A stretch of DNA of 42,672 bases from Prevotella sp. (GCA_017471465.1 JAFUTI010000027.1:1-42672), one strand, 5' to 3'; shown: positions 15,253-24,187, counted from the first letter of the stretch. Notes: generated by a model not told the origin, from the sequence alone. Numbers and translations are program-made.

Positions 15253-16980
15253 ATGAACAAGAAAACCATCATCAGAATCCTCATCGCCGTCGTGGTGATT
15301 ATCGCCGTGAAGAAGGGCGTGTCGTTCGTCTACGACAAGATACAGGTCATGAACGCGCCGACGATGCAGGAAATCAGCGAGGCGAACCCGTGGGCGGTCC
15401 CTGCCGACTGGTTCAAGACCGACACGATTACCATCAAGGGACGCATCGAGGACTACGACGCCGAGCGGTTCGGCTTCACGTCGATGGCGTGCTACTACAA
15501 TGACGTGTTCGAGAAGGGCAGCATGGTGCTGGTGCTCGACATCGCCGATGACGGCACGTTCTGCAAGAAATTCCTGGCCAGCTATCCCGTACACAATTCG
15601 TTCATTGCCGACGACTCGAAGGTGCGCTTCAATGCCATCCGATTTTTTGCCCGTCCCGGCGAGACCATCGACGTCACCGTGCGCAAGGCTTCGTTCGGTC
15701 GCTACGAATGCGTCTACAACGACGGCAGCAGCCGCGACGTGGAGCGATGGCTCCGCACGTCAGACAAATTCGCGGATGCCTTGAGTCCGCTGTGGAAGTT
15801 CGAGGGCAAGTTTGACAATGCCAACGAGGTGGCCGACGAGGTCTGGAAACGCTTGATGGCCAAACTGCAATCAGTCAGCCGCAGCGAGGACTACACGCCA
15901 ATGGAAGTGCAGTTGGCACTGGCCGACATTCAGGCTCACTTCGGCATGGACTACATCGGCTGCATTGAGCGGCTGGCTAATGGCCTGGTAAAGCACGAGA
16001 AGCGCGACAGCGTTTGGCACACCGAGATTCTCGACAGCGTGGAGTGGCAGAAATATCTCGACAGCAAGACTTACGAACCCCTGCGCCGCATCGACTACGA
16101 CAATCCGCTGCTCTTCGCCAGCAGCAGTTACCACTTCCTGCAGAACCGCATTCAGTACGCCAAGCCCGTCAGGGAAGGCCAGTACAAGGGACTTCTCACC
16201 GAGGGCGGCGGTATGATAATCAACGTTGAGAACTTCACCAAGATGCTCTCCAACGGCCTCGCCGCCCTGCGCGACTTCATGGGCGCAGACCACGAGAACC
16301 TGTTGGCGCAGATGTGTGTCTACAATGACATCATAAGTGAGTTCGACACATGGCGCGAGGATGGAAGCTCCTTACAAGAAATGCTCGCCAACAAGACGAT
16401 AACCGAGGAACAGAGAAAGGAAAACCTCGACAACTGGCCGACGCTCACCAGAATGTGGCCGCTCTACATCGACGCCATAAAGAACCCCTACATCCGTCAG
16501 AAAGCCGAGCAGTTCCGCGACCGCCGCTTGTCGCAGAAAGACCTCGCCACCCCACTGCCATCCACGCCCGAGGCAGAATTGATTCGCAATCTCGTTGCCA
16601 AGTACCCCGGCAAGTTCCTCGTCATCGACTTCTGGGGCATGACGTGCGGCCCCTGCCGTGCTGCCATCCAAGAAAGCAAGGAACTTCGCGCCGAGATAGC
16701 CAAGCGCGACGACGTGAAACTCATCTTCATTGCCGGAGAGCGCACCAAGGAGGGCAGCGACGCCTATAAGAAATACGTGGCCGAGTGGCTGGCCAATGAA
16801 GAGACCATCTGCCTCACCAACGCCGACTTCACCCGCCTACAAGAGCTGTTCCAGTTCAACGGCATCCCGCACTACGAGACCATCACGCCCGACTGCCGCC
16901 GCGTCCGTGACGACCTCAGCATCGGCGGCTACCACAACTTCAACAACGATTTGGAAAGGGTCTTGGAGAAACTGAAATAA
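15253..16980 (+). CDS. Exported thioredoxin-domain protein (TlpA/AhpC-TSA type)
   Basis: 575 residues. An N-terminal hydrophobic anchor (MNKKTIIRILIAVVVIIAV) is followed by a beta-rich domain (about 55-140) comparable to DUF4369-type domains, a long helical middle (about 150-430), and a C-terminal thioredoxin fold with FWGMTCGPC (Cys465 and Cys468) and a cis-Pro context NGIPHYE. The family reduces or isomerises disulfides, or scavenges peroxides, in the periplasm. The anchor lacks an obvious cleavage site, so it may stay membrane-tethered. It is followed after 12 nt by a small lipoprotein gene. Specific substrate unknown. Confidence 0.78.
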   Translation: MNKKTIIRILIAVVVIIAVKKGVSFVYDKIQVMNAPTMQEISEANPWAVPADWFKTDTITIKGRIEDYDAERFGFTSMACYYNDVFEKGSMVLVLDIADDGTFCKKFLASYPVHNSFIADDSKVRFNAIRFFARPGETIDVTVRKASFGRYECVYNDGSSRDVERWLRTSDKFADALSPLWKFEGKFDNANEVADEVWKRLMAKLQSVSRSEDYTPMEVQLALADIQAHFGMDYIGCIERLANGLVKHEKRDSVWHTEILDSVEWQKYLDSKTYEPLRRIDYDNPLLFASSSYHFLQNRIQYAKPVREGQYKGLLTEGGGMIINVENFTKMLSNGLAALRDFMGADHENLLAQMCVYNDIISEFDTWREDGSSLQEMLANKTITEEQRKENLDNWPTLTRMWPLYIDAIKNPYIRQKAEQFRDRRLSQKDLATPLPSTPEAELIRNLVAKYPGKFLVIDFWGMTCGPCRAAIQESKELRAEIAKRDDVKLIFIAGERTKEGSDAYKKYVAEWLANEETICLTNADFTRLQELFQFNGIPHYETITPDCRRVRDDLSIGGYHNFNNDLERVLEKLK

Positions 16981-16992
16981 GTCGAAACGAAT

Positions 16993-17544
16993 ATGAAACA
17001 AGCAAAATTTCTCCTTCTCTTGATCGTAGTCCTCGCATTCGCCTCTTGCGGCAGCGACGAACCAAGATATGCAGACCCAGAGGCACATGAGAAGACGGTG
17101 AAACTGAATGAACAGTACGGACCGCTCATGGTCGGCACATGGCACTACGAGAATATCAGCGACACGCAGCGTTACTTCGAGCGCCTCACCTTCCAGGCCG
17201 ATGGCACGCTGACGGGTATGCGCAAATGGCAAACCCGCAAGCTCGTCACTATCGACGGCGAGCAACGCTACACCGATTGGGAGAATGTGGAGCCTTTGGA
17301 AGGAACCTTCTCAGGTACATGGAAACTGAGTTACTACAGCCCGGAAGGGGAAAATGGCGAGAAGCGCAACTGCCTGTTTTTGAATGCTCAATATGAAGGT
17401 GCTAATAGTGGACACATGGCCTATTCCAATATCGCTACCTTCGACTACGCCGACGAAACGACGTTTCGATTCGAAGGATTTTACTTCAAAGACAAGGATG
17501 GATGGATTACCTTCCTGCGTGGCGAGGCAGAACCTGGGTTCTGA
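16993..17544 (+). CDS. Lipocalin-like small lipoprotein, copy 1
   Basis: 183 residues. The lipoprotein signal ends at the lipobox FASC, followed by GSDEPRYADPEAHEK. The mature part (VGTWHYEN...RLTFQADGTLTGMRKW...GTFSGTWKLSYYSPEG) has the G-T-W and F-x-x-D-G-T-hallmarks of small lipocalin-like beta-barrels that bind lipophilic ligands in Bacteroidota envelopes. A paralogue at 41284 is nearly identical over the first half and diverges strongly after it. Ligand and role unknown. Confidence 0.7.
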   Translation: MKQAKFLLLLIVVLAFASCGSDEPRYADPEAHEKTVKLNEQYGPLMVGTWHYENISDTQRYFERLTFQADGTLTGMRKWQTRKLVTIDGEQRYTDWENVEPLEGTFSGTWKLSYYSPEGENGEKRNCLFLNAQYEGANSGHMAYSNIATFDYADETTFRFEGFYFKDKDGWITFLRGEAEPGF

Positions 17545-17609
17545 AAAGAAACGACTAAGAGCGATCAAGGTTTTCTGACACAGAAACAAAGACAATTTCA
17601 TTTTTCAAC

Positions 17610-17641
17610 TTAACTTTTCGCTCTGACTTTCGCTTATATAG
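17610..17641 (+). promoter_or_regulatory. Probable ECF-type promoter before the sigma gene
   Basis: TTAAC (17610-17614), a 16-nt spacer and CGCTTATATAG (17631-17641) repeat the geometry seen before the anti-sigma-like gene at 12174 (AAC, 16 nt, CG-rich then TATAG). It lies 3 nt before the sigma ATG. Autoregulation is inferred. Confidence 0.4.
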
Positions 17642-17644
17642 CAG

Positions 17645-18193
17645 ATGACGCAAGAAGAGTTTGAACATATTGCCCCCGCGCTCCGTGAGTTGATGCTCTC
17701 GGTTGGCCGCAGTTTCTTCGGTAATGACGATGATGCCGAGGACGTTGCACAGGAGGGTTTGGTGGCTCTTCTTAGGTACATAGACAGGATGGAGTCTGGC
17801 GTCCGGCATGATGCTCTTGCCATTAGGGTGGCGAAGCATTGTTGTATGGATATGGTGAGGAAGCGAAAGTCCAGCCCCATTCTTGCCTTGCAAGCGTCTA
17901 AAGGTCGGGCGGTCTCAGGCAAGATGCATGGGGATGTTGCTCCGCCAAGCTGGGATATAGGTGCTTCGCCTCATGAGCATCTGGAGGCTAAAGAACTGTA
18001 TGAAGCCGTGAATGAGGCAGTGCAGCATCTGAAGCCGAGCGAGCGACGCTTGTTTGAAATGAGGCAGATAGAAGGTCTTGAACTTGATGACATTGCGAAG
18101 CAGACCAATATAGCGAAGCCTTCGATAAAGACCATCGTTTCTGCCGCGAGAAAGAAAGTATTTGCAGAGATTAAGGAAAGGTTAAGGACATGA
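17645..18193 (+). CDS. ECF-type RNA polymerase sigma factor (module 1)
   Basis: 182 residues. Region 2 is visible as FFGNDDDAEDVAQEGLVALLRY followed by AIRVAKHCCMDMVRKRK, and region 4 as LKPSERRLFEMRQIEGLELDDIAKQTNIAKPSIKTIVSAARKKV. The last codons overlap the next gene by 4 nt (ATGA), typical of a sigma/anti-sigma pair. It is the first gene of a module that continues with an anti-sigma-like protein, an exported protein and a thioredoxin-family protein. It is clearly divergent from the sigma factors of the other modules, so each probably recognises its own promoter. Confidence 0.88.
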   Translation: MTQEEFEHIAPALRELMLSVGRSFFGNDDDAEDVAQEGLVALLRYIDRMESGVRHDALAIRVAKHCCMDMVRKRKSSPILALQASKGRAVSGKMHGDVAPPSWDIGASPHEHLEAKELYEAVNEAVQHLKPSERRLFEMRQIEGLELDDIAKQTNIAKPSIKTIVSAARKKVFAEIKERLRT

Positions 18194-18828
18194 CGTATAA
18201 TGAGACTGAAATATTGATTAAGAAGTACCTCAACGGCGAGACGACTGCTGAGGAGGAGCGAACGCTTGCCTATGAGGTTGCCCGTGACGATGTCCCTGAT
18301 GACTGGAAGGTTATTGCCGGAATGCTTGGCGAATTGACCATCGACGAGGCACTCTTCGACCAGATGATGGCAGAACGCAAGTCCAAACCGCGTATTGTGA
18401 GGCTATGGCCTTGGGTAGCCGCAGCCTGTGTCGCTGCCTTACTTATCGTCTTCATCGGACCACCAAGGGAAGAAACCATCAATGAGCCTGAGATTGCTAA
18501 GGTTACCCCAAAGACAAAGACTGTAGAGGTAATAGAAACTGAGCCAAAAGCAGTAGAACCAAAAGAGCAGAACATAAGCCAAGTCACAGCAAGACCTAGG
18601 CAGCCATCCAAGGCAAATCGTAAGGCGAATGTTTCAAAGAGTATCGCAAAAGAAGAAGAGATCCCTACACCTCGACCAGTCGAAGAAGGTAACATCGTTC
18701 CCTTTGAAGACCCCCGAAAGCAATTTGCCGAACAGGCCAGAACCCTGCGTGAAAGAGGCAATCGCGTGATACAGCGAGTTTCAATGAACGGATTACCACC
18801 AAACAATTATCAATTAAACGATTTGTAA
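18190..18828 (+). CDS. Single-pass membrane protein, probable anti-sigma factor (module 1)
   Basis: 212 residues. The N-terminal cytoplasmic part (ILIKKYLNGETTAEEERTLAYE) resembles the corresponding part of the gene at 12174. One transmembrane helix (WPWVAAACVAALLIVFIG) lies near 78-95, and the periplasmic tail is rich in Lys, Glu and Pro, ending in a conserved-looking short segment RVSMNGLPPNNYQLNDL. Coupled to the sigma gene by a 4-nt overlap. The anti-sigma role is inferred from arrangement and topology. Confidence 0.7.
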   Translation: MTYNETEILIKKYLNGETTAEEERTLAYEVARDDVPDDWKVIAGMLGELTIDEALFDQMMAERKSKPRIVRLWPWVAAACVAALLIVFIGPPREETINEPEIAKVTPKTKTVEVIETEPKAVEPKEQNISQVTARPRQPSKANRKANVSKSIAKEEEIPTPRPVEEGNIVPFEDPRKQFAEQARTLRERGNRVIQRVSMNGLPPNNYQLNDL

Positions 18829-18831
18829 ATT

Positions 18832-19971
18832 ATGAAGAGAATTATAACAATCATATTATCAGTCATCCTGTCGATAACTATTTCTGCACAGGATATAACA
18901 CCAGCCGATAAGATTTGGGAAGATATATCTAAGATCATACCGCGTCAGGACAGTAAAATGAAGATAAATCATGGCGACGGTGTGCTAAGATACGTTCAAA
19001 ACGGTCCTATTGGAGAGGAATACCTATGTACAAAGGATTGTGGTGGAAATGTTTATGACGATATGATATCAGAAGAAATCGAAGCAGCAAACGAAAGGAA
19101 CCGGAAAATGGTCTTTGACAGAATCTTCGGTACTATCAGGCATCATCTCGACTCCTTGATGGCATTCTCAGAAGAGAGCTATCACTTCGAGTCACATCAT
19201 CATGGCACAGACACCATCAACTATTCACTTTGCCTGAAAAACAGCGAAGACACTGTGAGGAAATATAAAGCAGTTGACGGCTCTATGGTATATCCCGATG
19301 CTATGGAAACCATATTCTTCGATTATACGGCAAGTCCTAAACCATGCGGGAAACACAGCAGAGGATTCGGGATATTAGAATATAACAAGAATATTTATCT
19401 ACTCGACAGAAAGAGCTACTATTTTAATAAAGAGCCCTATCTGGAGAAGATAACCCAGATTCTGAAGCAAAAAGATATACAATCATGGAACTTCAAGTGG
19501 GAACAAAGCGCCGACTACGACATACAGAAGAATTGGTACAAGGAATTCGCATGGGGCGAAACACTTGGCGACGGCGGGCCTAAAAATGCAGGACAGACCG
19601 TTGGAACCATGTATTTCATTCCACGGGATAAGGGCGAGTTGGCAGAAGTCGTCTTTACGACTATTGACAGCGTCACACTCAACTACACAGACATCCATCC
19701 GGAACAGATGTTCAGATATGTATATAATAAAAAGGAAGATGTGATGCAATATACCGAAAGCAGTTATATAAGCACATTGTTTGAAGCAACCACAGGCAAA
19801 GGCCATGTTTCAATGCGCGTCCTCTTTGGCATCACGTCCAAGGGCTATTACGTAGCAATAGCTGATGTAGAAAACAACTTCTGCGTTCCCAAGGAGTGGT
19901 CAGTACTCAAGAGTTTCGTAAATGGTAAGAAGATCTACCTCAAAGGAGTGAAACCAAAGGAAAACCAATGA
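18832..19971 (+). CDS. Exported protein of unknown function (module 1)
   Basis: 379 residues with a clear signal peptide (MKRIITIILSVILSITISAQ). No domain is recognised. The mature part is rich in Tyr, Lys and Asp, contains HFESHHHGTD and a segment repeating YF-type aromatic pairs, and has only a few cysteines. It starts 3 nt after the anti-sigma-like stop, so it belongs to the module-1 operon and is probably a direct target of its sigma factor. It may be an envelope-stress effector, but nothing in the sequence shows a reaction. Confidence 0.65.
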   Translation: MKRIITIILSVILSITISAQDITPADKIWEDISKIIPRQDSKMKINHGDGVLRYVQNGPIGEEYLCTKDCGGNVYDDMISEEIEAANERNRKMVFDRIFGTIRHHLDSLMAFSEESYHFESHHHGTDTINYSLCLKNSEDTVRKYKAVDGSMVYPDAMETIFFDYTASPKPCGKHSRGFGILEYNKNIYLLDRKSYYFNKEPYLEKITQILKQKDIQSWNFKWEQSADYDIQKNWYKEFAWGETLGDGGPKNAGQTVGTMYFIPRDKGELAEVVFTTIDSVTLNYTDIHPEQMFRYVYNKKEDVMQYTESSYISTLFEATTGKGHVSMRVLFGITSKGYYVAIADVENNFCVPKEWSVLKSFVNGKKIYLKGVKPKENQ

Positions 19972-20019
19972 GACAGCATCAAATTAGTTTATCTACATCT
20001 TTCAAAAGGACTCAGCATA

Positions 20020-20037
20020 GGTCGCAGAAATGCGTCC
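20020..20037 (+). repeat. GNRA-loop hairpin, copy 1
   Basis: GGTCGCA-GAAA-TGCGTCC folds as a 7-bp stem with one T-T mismatch and a GNRA loop. It is related to the perfect version at 26211-26228 and precedes the next thioredoxin-family gene. Confidence 0.6.
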
Positions 20038-20068
20038 TGTGCTTTTGCACGATAAATACAAAATGAAT

Positions 20069-21619
20069 ATGAACAAGCAAACCATCATCACCATCCTGCT
20101 CGTCCTCGTCGCATTGGCGGTGCATGCAAAAAAGACTGTCGTATGGGAATATCCATCAGTAGTGTACACTAACTTTACTTACTTTGTCATTCAGAAAGTG
20201 GTAATGACGAAAGAGCAGACTGTATTATACGCAAGTGTCAAACTTTTGCCAGGACTTGGATTCCGCATCCAAGACGGAAGCTATCTGCAAGCAAACGGCA
20301 AGCAGTATGCCATCACTGGCAGCGACAGCATTGCACTGGGCAAATGGTTTGTTCTGGATGATAGTGGTAAAAAAGACTTTGTTCTTTATTTCAAGTCACT
20401 ACCTTTGAACACCAAGGAGTTTGATTTCTTAGAGGGCCTAAAACGGAATGATTATCAGATATTTGGTCTCCACGACAAAAATTACATAATGCCAGCAGCT
20501 CCTGTGCCTGAAGAATATTTGGCTGAGTATGCGGTGGATGACCAGTTGGCTGAAATGAAATACGACGCCACACCTGCCACTATACATTTCAAGGCCCTAA
20601 ACTATCGCAAGGGAATGAATACGGAAATAAACATACGATATGTTGATTTGAAAAATCCAAAAGATTATATGTGGGAAAATTATATAAGGCTCAATGACGA
20701 GGGCGAAGCAAGCGTCAGCCTTCCGATTGGCCTTCCACAATTAATCGTTGCTGAAATCTATTGGTCATCCATGGCTGTCGTCTATCTTGCACCCGGCAAG
20801 GAAGTGACATTGCTTATCGATATGTCGCGTGATGGTGATTTTCCCAACACCAAGTTCGTAGGCTATAAGGGGTATTTCGCCAAGACCGACAAAGCCTGGT
20901 ATCAGCAGAGAGTTGAGGATAAGGGTGGCTATGGTCGTGGTATCAAAGAACTATGGGATAAGCAATTAGTGTTTGACCATAATTTTGTTTCTGACTGTAA
21001 AGACTTGGCACAGTCTGATGCCAAGGGCTTCAAAGCCGACTTGGCCCGCTATTGTTACTACCTCCCTCAAGTGCTTGATTCCAAGAAAGTGGAGAAACCG
21101 CTCATTGAGGACAAAAATCTTTCTGACCTCTACGATACCGTTGTAGCCGAATATCAGAAAACCGTTGCTGTCAACAAACAAGGGATTCTCTCCAACGCCC
21201 ACTATCTCGACATGACGGACGTGGTACCAGAGAATACGCTGCAAACCATTCTCGACAAGCATAAGGGCAAGACCATTCTTGTAGACCTCTGGGCAACATG
21301 GTGTGTTCCCTGTATGGCAGGGCATGAGAAGATGAAACCCATGAAGGAAGAACTCAAAGACAAGGACATCGTGTACATCTATATTGCTGCGCCATCCTCA
21401 AACTTCGAGAAATGGAAGGAATACATTGCCAATATACCAGACGAGCATTATTTCCTAACAGATGAGCAGTATCTTTATATCTCAAAACAATATGAATGCA
21501 CAGGCATACCCTTCTATGCAATCTACAACAGCAAGGGTGAACAGACCTATAAACACCAAGGCTTTCCTGGTGTAGAAGCAATCAGGGAAGCATTGGAGAA
21601 GGCACTTGACAACAAATAA
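20069..21619 (+). CDS. Exported thioredoxin-domain protein with N-terminal VWE-type domain
   Basis: 516 residues from the chosen start. The signal peptide begins with the shared cassette (MNKQTIITILLVLVALAVHA). Residues about 22-145 form a beta-rich domain starting KKTVVWEYP that is also found in the protein at 36327. A DUF4369-like section and helical region follow, then a C-terminal thioredoxin fold with LWATWCVPC (Cys412, Cys415) and GIPFYAIY as the cis-Pro loop. Periplasmic disulfide or redox role inferred from the family. The ATG at 20063 (two codons earlier) is an equally possible start; 20069 was chosen because it matches the cassette start of its paralogues. Confidence 0.78.
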   Translation: MNKQTIITILLVLVALAVHAKKTVVWEYPSVVYTNFTYFVIQKVVMTKEQTVLYASVKLLPGLGFRIQDGSYLQANGKQYAITGSDSIALGKWFVLDDSGKKDFVLYFKSLPLNTKEFDFLEGLKRNDYQIFGLHDKNYIMPAAPVPEEYLAEYAVDDQLAEMKYDATPATIHFKALNYRKGMNTEINIRYVDLKNPKDYMWENYIRLNDEGEASVSLPIGLPQLIVAEIYWSSMAVVYLAPGKEVTLLIDMSRDGDFPNTKFVGYKGYFAKTDKAWYQQRVEDKGGYGRGIKELWDKQLVFDHNFVSDCKDLAQSDAKGFKADLARYCYYLPQVLDSKKVEKPLIEDKNLSDLYDTVVAEYQKTVAVNKQGILSNAHYLDMTDVVPENTLQTILDKHKGKTILVDLWATWCVPCMAGHEKMKPMKEELKDKDIVYIYIAAPSSNFEKWKEYIANIPDEHYFLTDEQYLYISKQYECTGIPFYAIYNSKGEQTYKHQGFPGVEAIREALEKALDNK

Positions 21620-21669
21620 ACATAAGGTTACTGAAATGAAACACCAGACACCATATCGCCTTAACGAAA

Positions 21670-21701
21670 CATCCCTCTCGCCGGTGAGGGAGAGAGGGAT
21701 G
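21670..21701. repeat. Palindromic intergenic repeat
   Basis: CATCCCTCTC (21670-21679) pairs perfectly over 10 bp with GAGAGGGATG (21692-21701) around a 12-nt centre. It sits between a convergent pair and could act as a bidirectional terminator. The composition resembles dispersed palindromic repeats of Bacteroidota. Confidence 0.6.
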
Positions 21702-21727
21702 GTGTATAGGGGTGAGGTAATCACACT

Positions 21728-22069
21728 TTATCCATTGATCAGCGAGACGAGCCATTTTATATACTTATCCGTCACGCTGGAGATTTCACCTTTGTCATAA
21801 ATCGTAAGCAATGTTATCTCAATAGAGTCATCGTCGTGCTGAATGAAATTGAATGTGATAACACGAGCGCCCCCGCTTTTGCCTTTCCCCTTCGAAGCAA
21901 TGGCCATCCGCACCTTACGGGTACCATTACCCAAATCAGATCCTTGAAAAGGGTCGTCTGCCAGTTCCTTCTTAAAGGTGATAAAGTCATCCTTCAACGA
22001 TGGATACTTTTTGGCAAGGCGTTTAAACTGGCGCTTAAATTCATCGCCCAACACGATCTCAACTTTCAT
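21728..22069 (-). CDS. RelE/ParE-superfamily toxin
   Basis: 113 residues with the RelE-like layout: an N-terminal helix hairpin (EFKRQFKRLAKKYPSLKDDF) then beta strands (KVRMAIASKGKGKSGGARVITFNFI; SIEITLLTIYDKGEI). Such toxins cleave mRNA on the ribosome or poison gyrase, and the precise type is not evident here. Its ATG overlaps the stop of the upstream antitoxin gene (ATGA), fixing the pair and the start. Confidence 0.82.
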   Translation of the reverse strand: MKVEIVLGDEFKRQFKRLAKKYPSLKDDFITFKKELADDPFQGSDLGNGTRKVRMAIASKGKGKSGGARVITFNFIQHDDDSIEITLLTIYDKGEISSVTDKYIKWLVSLING

Positions 22070-22329
22070 ACGGCTTCTTCTGCTTCCAGTTCCTTGATGA
22101 AATCGTCGGAACTCTGTAGTTTGCGCCCTTCACGACGAGCCTGCTTCATCTCGTCGAACGCTCTTTCGAGCGACTCCTTAACGTATGACTGCTGGCGGAG
22201 TGTCTTTTTATTGGACTCATCCTTGGTCTTGAACACGGTAGTAGATACCACACCGCGAAGCAGTTCAATGGCCTTGCGTACATGCAGCGTTGTAGCGTCC
22301 TCGTTCAATGTAACTAATATCTGCGTCAT
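22066..22329 (-). CDS. Antitoxin partner of the RelE-like toxin
   Basis: 87 residues from the chosen ATG (MTQILVTLNEDATTLHVRKAIEL). The N-terminal half looks like a short beta strand plus helix for dimerisation or DNA binding, and the C-terminal half is a charged helix (FDEMKQARREGRKLQSSDDFIKELEAEE) that would wrap the toxin. It precedes and overlaps the toxin gene and has its own promoter. No named antitoxin family can be assigned with certainty. Confidence 0.75.
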   Translation of the reverse strand: MTQILVTLNEDATTLHVRKAIELLRGVVSTTVFKTKDESNKKTLRQQSYVKESLERAFDEMKQARREGRKLQSSDDFIKELEAEEAV

Positions 22330-22432
22330 AATCGTAATCTTTTTGTTCTCGGGGGCAAGGACGGTGCAAGCCGAGTGCAATCAAGTTCACTTAAATTGCC
22401 GAGGCGCAGCCCGTACTCGCTGCCTTCGGCTG

Positions 22433-22463
22433 CAAAGATACAAAGAAAAATCGAATAATCAAA
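22433..22463 (-). promoter_or_regulatory. Promoter of the toxin-antitoxin operon
   Basis: On the minus strand TTTG (22463-22460), a 19-nt spacer and TATCTTTG (22440-22433) match the consensus. The leader to the antitoxin ATG would be about 100 nt. Confidence 0.7.
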
Positions 22464-22486
22464 GAATTCGCATAAAATAACATGAA

Positions 22487-22729
22487 GTGCAACCCTTTAA
22501 ACGAGAAAAGAAGTACTATCCCGCCTGCCTCGACGGTGGCCCCGCGCTGAGCACGATTGAGGCGATGGTGCCCACCCGCATCATCCGTGTGAGCGGCGAA
22601 CAGCTGGTGAAGCGGTTCAATCAGGATAAGAAGGCGATGGATTTGCGCTGCCTCATTGCCGAGCGCCTCTGCATCACTCCCCAACAGTTGTCACGCATCC
22701 GCAAGGCCGTCACGTTTTCGGAGAAATAA
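22487..22729 (+). CDS. Small protein of unknown function
   Basis: 80 residues from a GTG start. The C-terminal half (MDLRCLIAERLCITPQQLSRIRKAVTF) looks like a short helix-turn-helix, and the N-terminal part contains PACLDGGPALSTIEAM. No known family is recognised. There is no obvious promoter of its own on this strand, and the start codon is weakly supported, so it may be the 3' remnant of a longer gene. Confidence 0.4.
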   Translation: MQPFKREKKYYPACLDGGPALSTIEAMVPTRIIRVSGEQLVKRFNQDKKAMDLRCLIAERLCITPQQLSRIRKAVTFSEK

Positions 22730-22927
22730 TTCCAAATATTCACAAAACCACTGAACATTTGTTCAGACTTTCACCTCGACAGACACTTTTTCGGTCTTGT
22801 CGGGGGATTTTTCGTGACGTTTTCTGTAACTTCGCACGGAAAAAGCGAGAAAGATGAAAAAAAGTTGGTCTCGCGATTATATATTTTTGCAAAAAGTGGT
22901 AATATATAAGTAGAGAACATCAAGCGA

Positions 22928-23518
22928 ATGGAAACAATAACAGGCAAAACATCACAGGCCATACAGGACGAGACGCTGCTCATCCGCCGCATCCTTGACG
23001 GACATACAGAGTTGTTCCGTCAACTTGCAGGCCGATATGCCGGGCAGGTGCTACGAATGGTGGCCAGCCTGATTCCTTCGCAAGAAGAAGCCGAGGAGGT
23101 AACACAGGACGCTTTGTTGGAAGCCTTTCAGAGCCTTGCACGTTTCGATGCACGACAGGCCAGTTTCCAAACATGGCTCATGCGCATTGCCTACTATACG
23201 GCTCTGAAACATTACAGACAGCATCACAAAACCATCACGGTAGTGGAAGTGGAACAACAAAGGCTCGACACCTTTCCCGACGATGAAACCGACGCCCTGC
23301 TTGACGACACCGACCGCGTGGAACTCATGGAAAGAGCCATCGAAAAGCTGAAGCCCGACGACCAGATGCTGCTCAACCTCTACTACTTTGACAACCGCCC
23401 GATGCGCGAAATAGCCTGTATCACGGAACGTGAAGAAAGCTACCTCCACTCGCGGCTGCAATGGATACGCAAAAGACTGGCCATCACCATCAAAAGTCTT
23501 GAAAGTGAAGAATCTTAA
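22928..23518 (+). CDS. ECF-type RNA polymerase sigma factor (module 2)
   Basis: 196 residues. Region 2 includes LFRQLAGRYAGQVLRMVASLIPSQEEAEEVTQDALLEAFQSL and the basic WLMRIAYYTALKHYRQ, here cut into sections. Region 4 includes LKPDDQMLLNLYYFDNRPMREIACITEREESYLHSRLQWIRKRL. No good housekeeping promoter is seen upstream: TATTTTTG at 22882-22889 has a -33 only 14 nt away. A single-pass anti-sigma-like gene follows 15 nt downstream. Confidence 0.88.
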   Translation: METITGKTSQAIQDETLLIRRILDGHTELFRQLAGRYAGQVLRMVASLIPSQEEAEEVTQDALLEAFQSLARFDARQASFQTWLMRIAYYTALKHYRQHHKTITVVEVEQQRLDTFPDDETDALLDDTDRVELMERAIEKLKPDDQMLLNLYYFDNRPMREIACITEREESYLHSRLQWIRKRLAITIKSLESEES

Positions 23519-23533
23519 AGTGAAAAGTGAAGA

Positions 23534-24187
23534 ATGAAGAAGGAAGAATATAAAGACCAAGGATTACGCCAGGCATTGCAGCGCAGGAACGAGTCCGCCG
23601 AGCGGATGACGCTGCCGGAGGACTTCACCGACCGACTGATGCAGCGCTTGGAGGAGCCCACCCCAACCCTCCCAAAGGGAGGGAGAAACAAAAGCCTCCT
23701 TTACTGGGGGAGGTTGGTGGGGGCTTCCATTGCCGCCAGTGTAGTGCTGTTGCTGACGTTCCATTTTATAAATAATAAAGAAGTTACGAAAGTTGAACAA
23801 CCGATAGTGGTGAAAAAGACGGAGTCTCAGAGAAGTGAGCCTAATGCTATAAAAAAAGAACCCATACAGATGGCTAAAGAAGAAAAAGCTGTTGTGGCAA
23901 AAACAACTATGATTAATAAGCGGTCAAAAGCCTCCGTTTCAGAGAGTAAGACTTCAACAACGGTTGCAGCAACCGACAGTCTTGACTACTATATTGACAA
24001 AATAGAACGCGAACTGGCCCAAGTGGATGAGAGCCTTTACATAGAGCGGATGAACAAGGTTATACGTGCTGACGAGCGACTGCAGCGCATCGTCAATAGC
24101 TATATCCTGCACACCCTCGACAAGGAGGGCCGACCCCAGACGGCAGACAACATGTATAACGTAAAAACAGAAGAAGATGAAGAATAG
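23534..24187 (+). CDS. Single-pass membrane protein, probable anti-sigma factor (module 2), carrying an inserted repeat
   Basis: 217 residues. The cytoplasmic part has LPEDFTDRLMQRLEE near residue 30-40, matching LTERIMSRL in the module-3 protein at 29253. One transmembrane helix (IAASVVLLLTFHF) is near 70-83, and the periplasmic tail is Lys/Glu rich with a coiled stretch (DYYIDKIERELAQVDESLYIERM). Between the cytoplasmic helix and the membrane helix about 25 residues are encoded by a GC-rich palindromic repeat (23655-23725). It overlaps the next gene by 11 nt. Confidence 0.68.
   Translation: MKKEEYKDQGLRQALQRRNESAERMTLPEDFTDRLMQRLEEPTPTLPKGGRNKSLLYWGRLVGASIAASVVLLLTFHFINNKEVTKVEQPIVVKKTESQRSEPNAIKKEPIQMAKEEKAVVAKTTMINKRSKASVSESKTSTTVAATDSLDYYIDKIERELAQVDESLYIERMNKVIRADERLQRIVNSYILHTLDKEGRPQTADNMYNVKTEEDEE
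23655..23725. repeat. REP-like palindromic element inside a coding sequence
   Basis: The ends AGCCC/GGGCT and inner arms (23655-23673 and 23706-23725) form an imperfect inverted repeat, and CCCTCCC-AAA-GGGAGGG (23667-23683) forms a perfect inner hairpin. This composition is typical of dispersed intergenic palindromes, but here it keeps the reading frame and encodes EPTPTLPKGGRNKSLLYWG. Confidence 0.65.

Noticed and set aside
15231-15253. AAAAGG motif as a Shine-Dalgarno site for the gene at 15253
   Set aside because: The distance to the ATG is about 23 nt, too far, and Bacteroidota rarely rely on Shine-Dalgarno pairing.
22790-22889. ECF-like promoter before the module-2 sigma gene
   Set aside because: TGTAAC at 22825-22830 has no CG-TATAG element 16 nt downstream, and TATTTTTG at 22882 has a -33 at only 14 nt.
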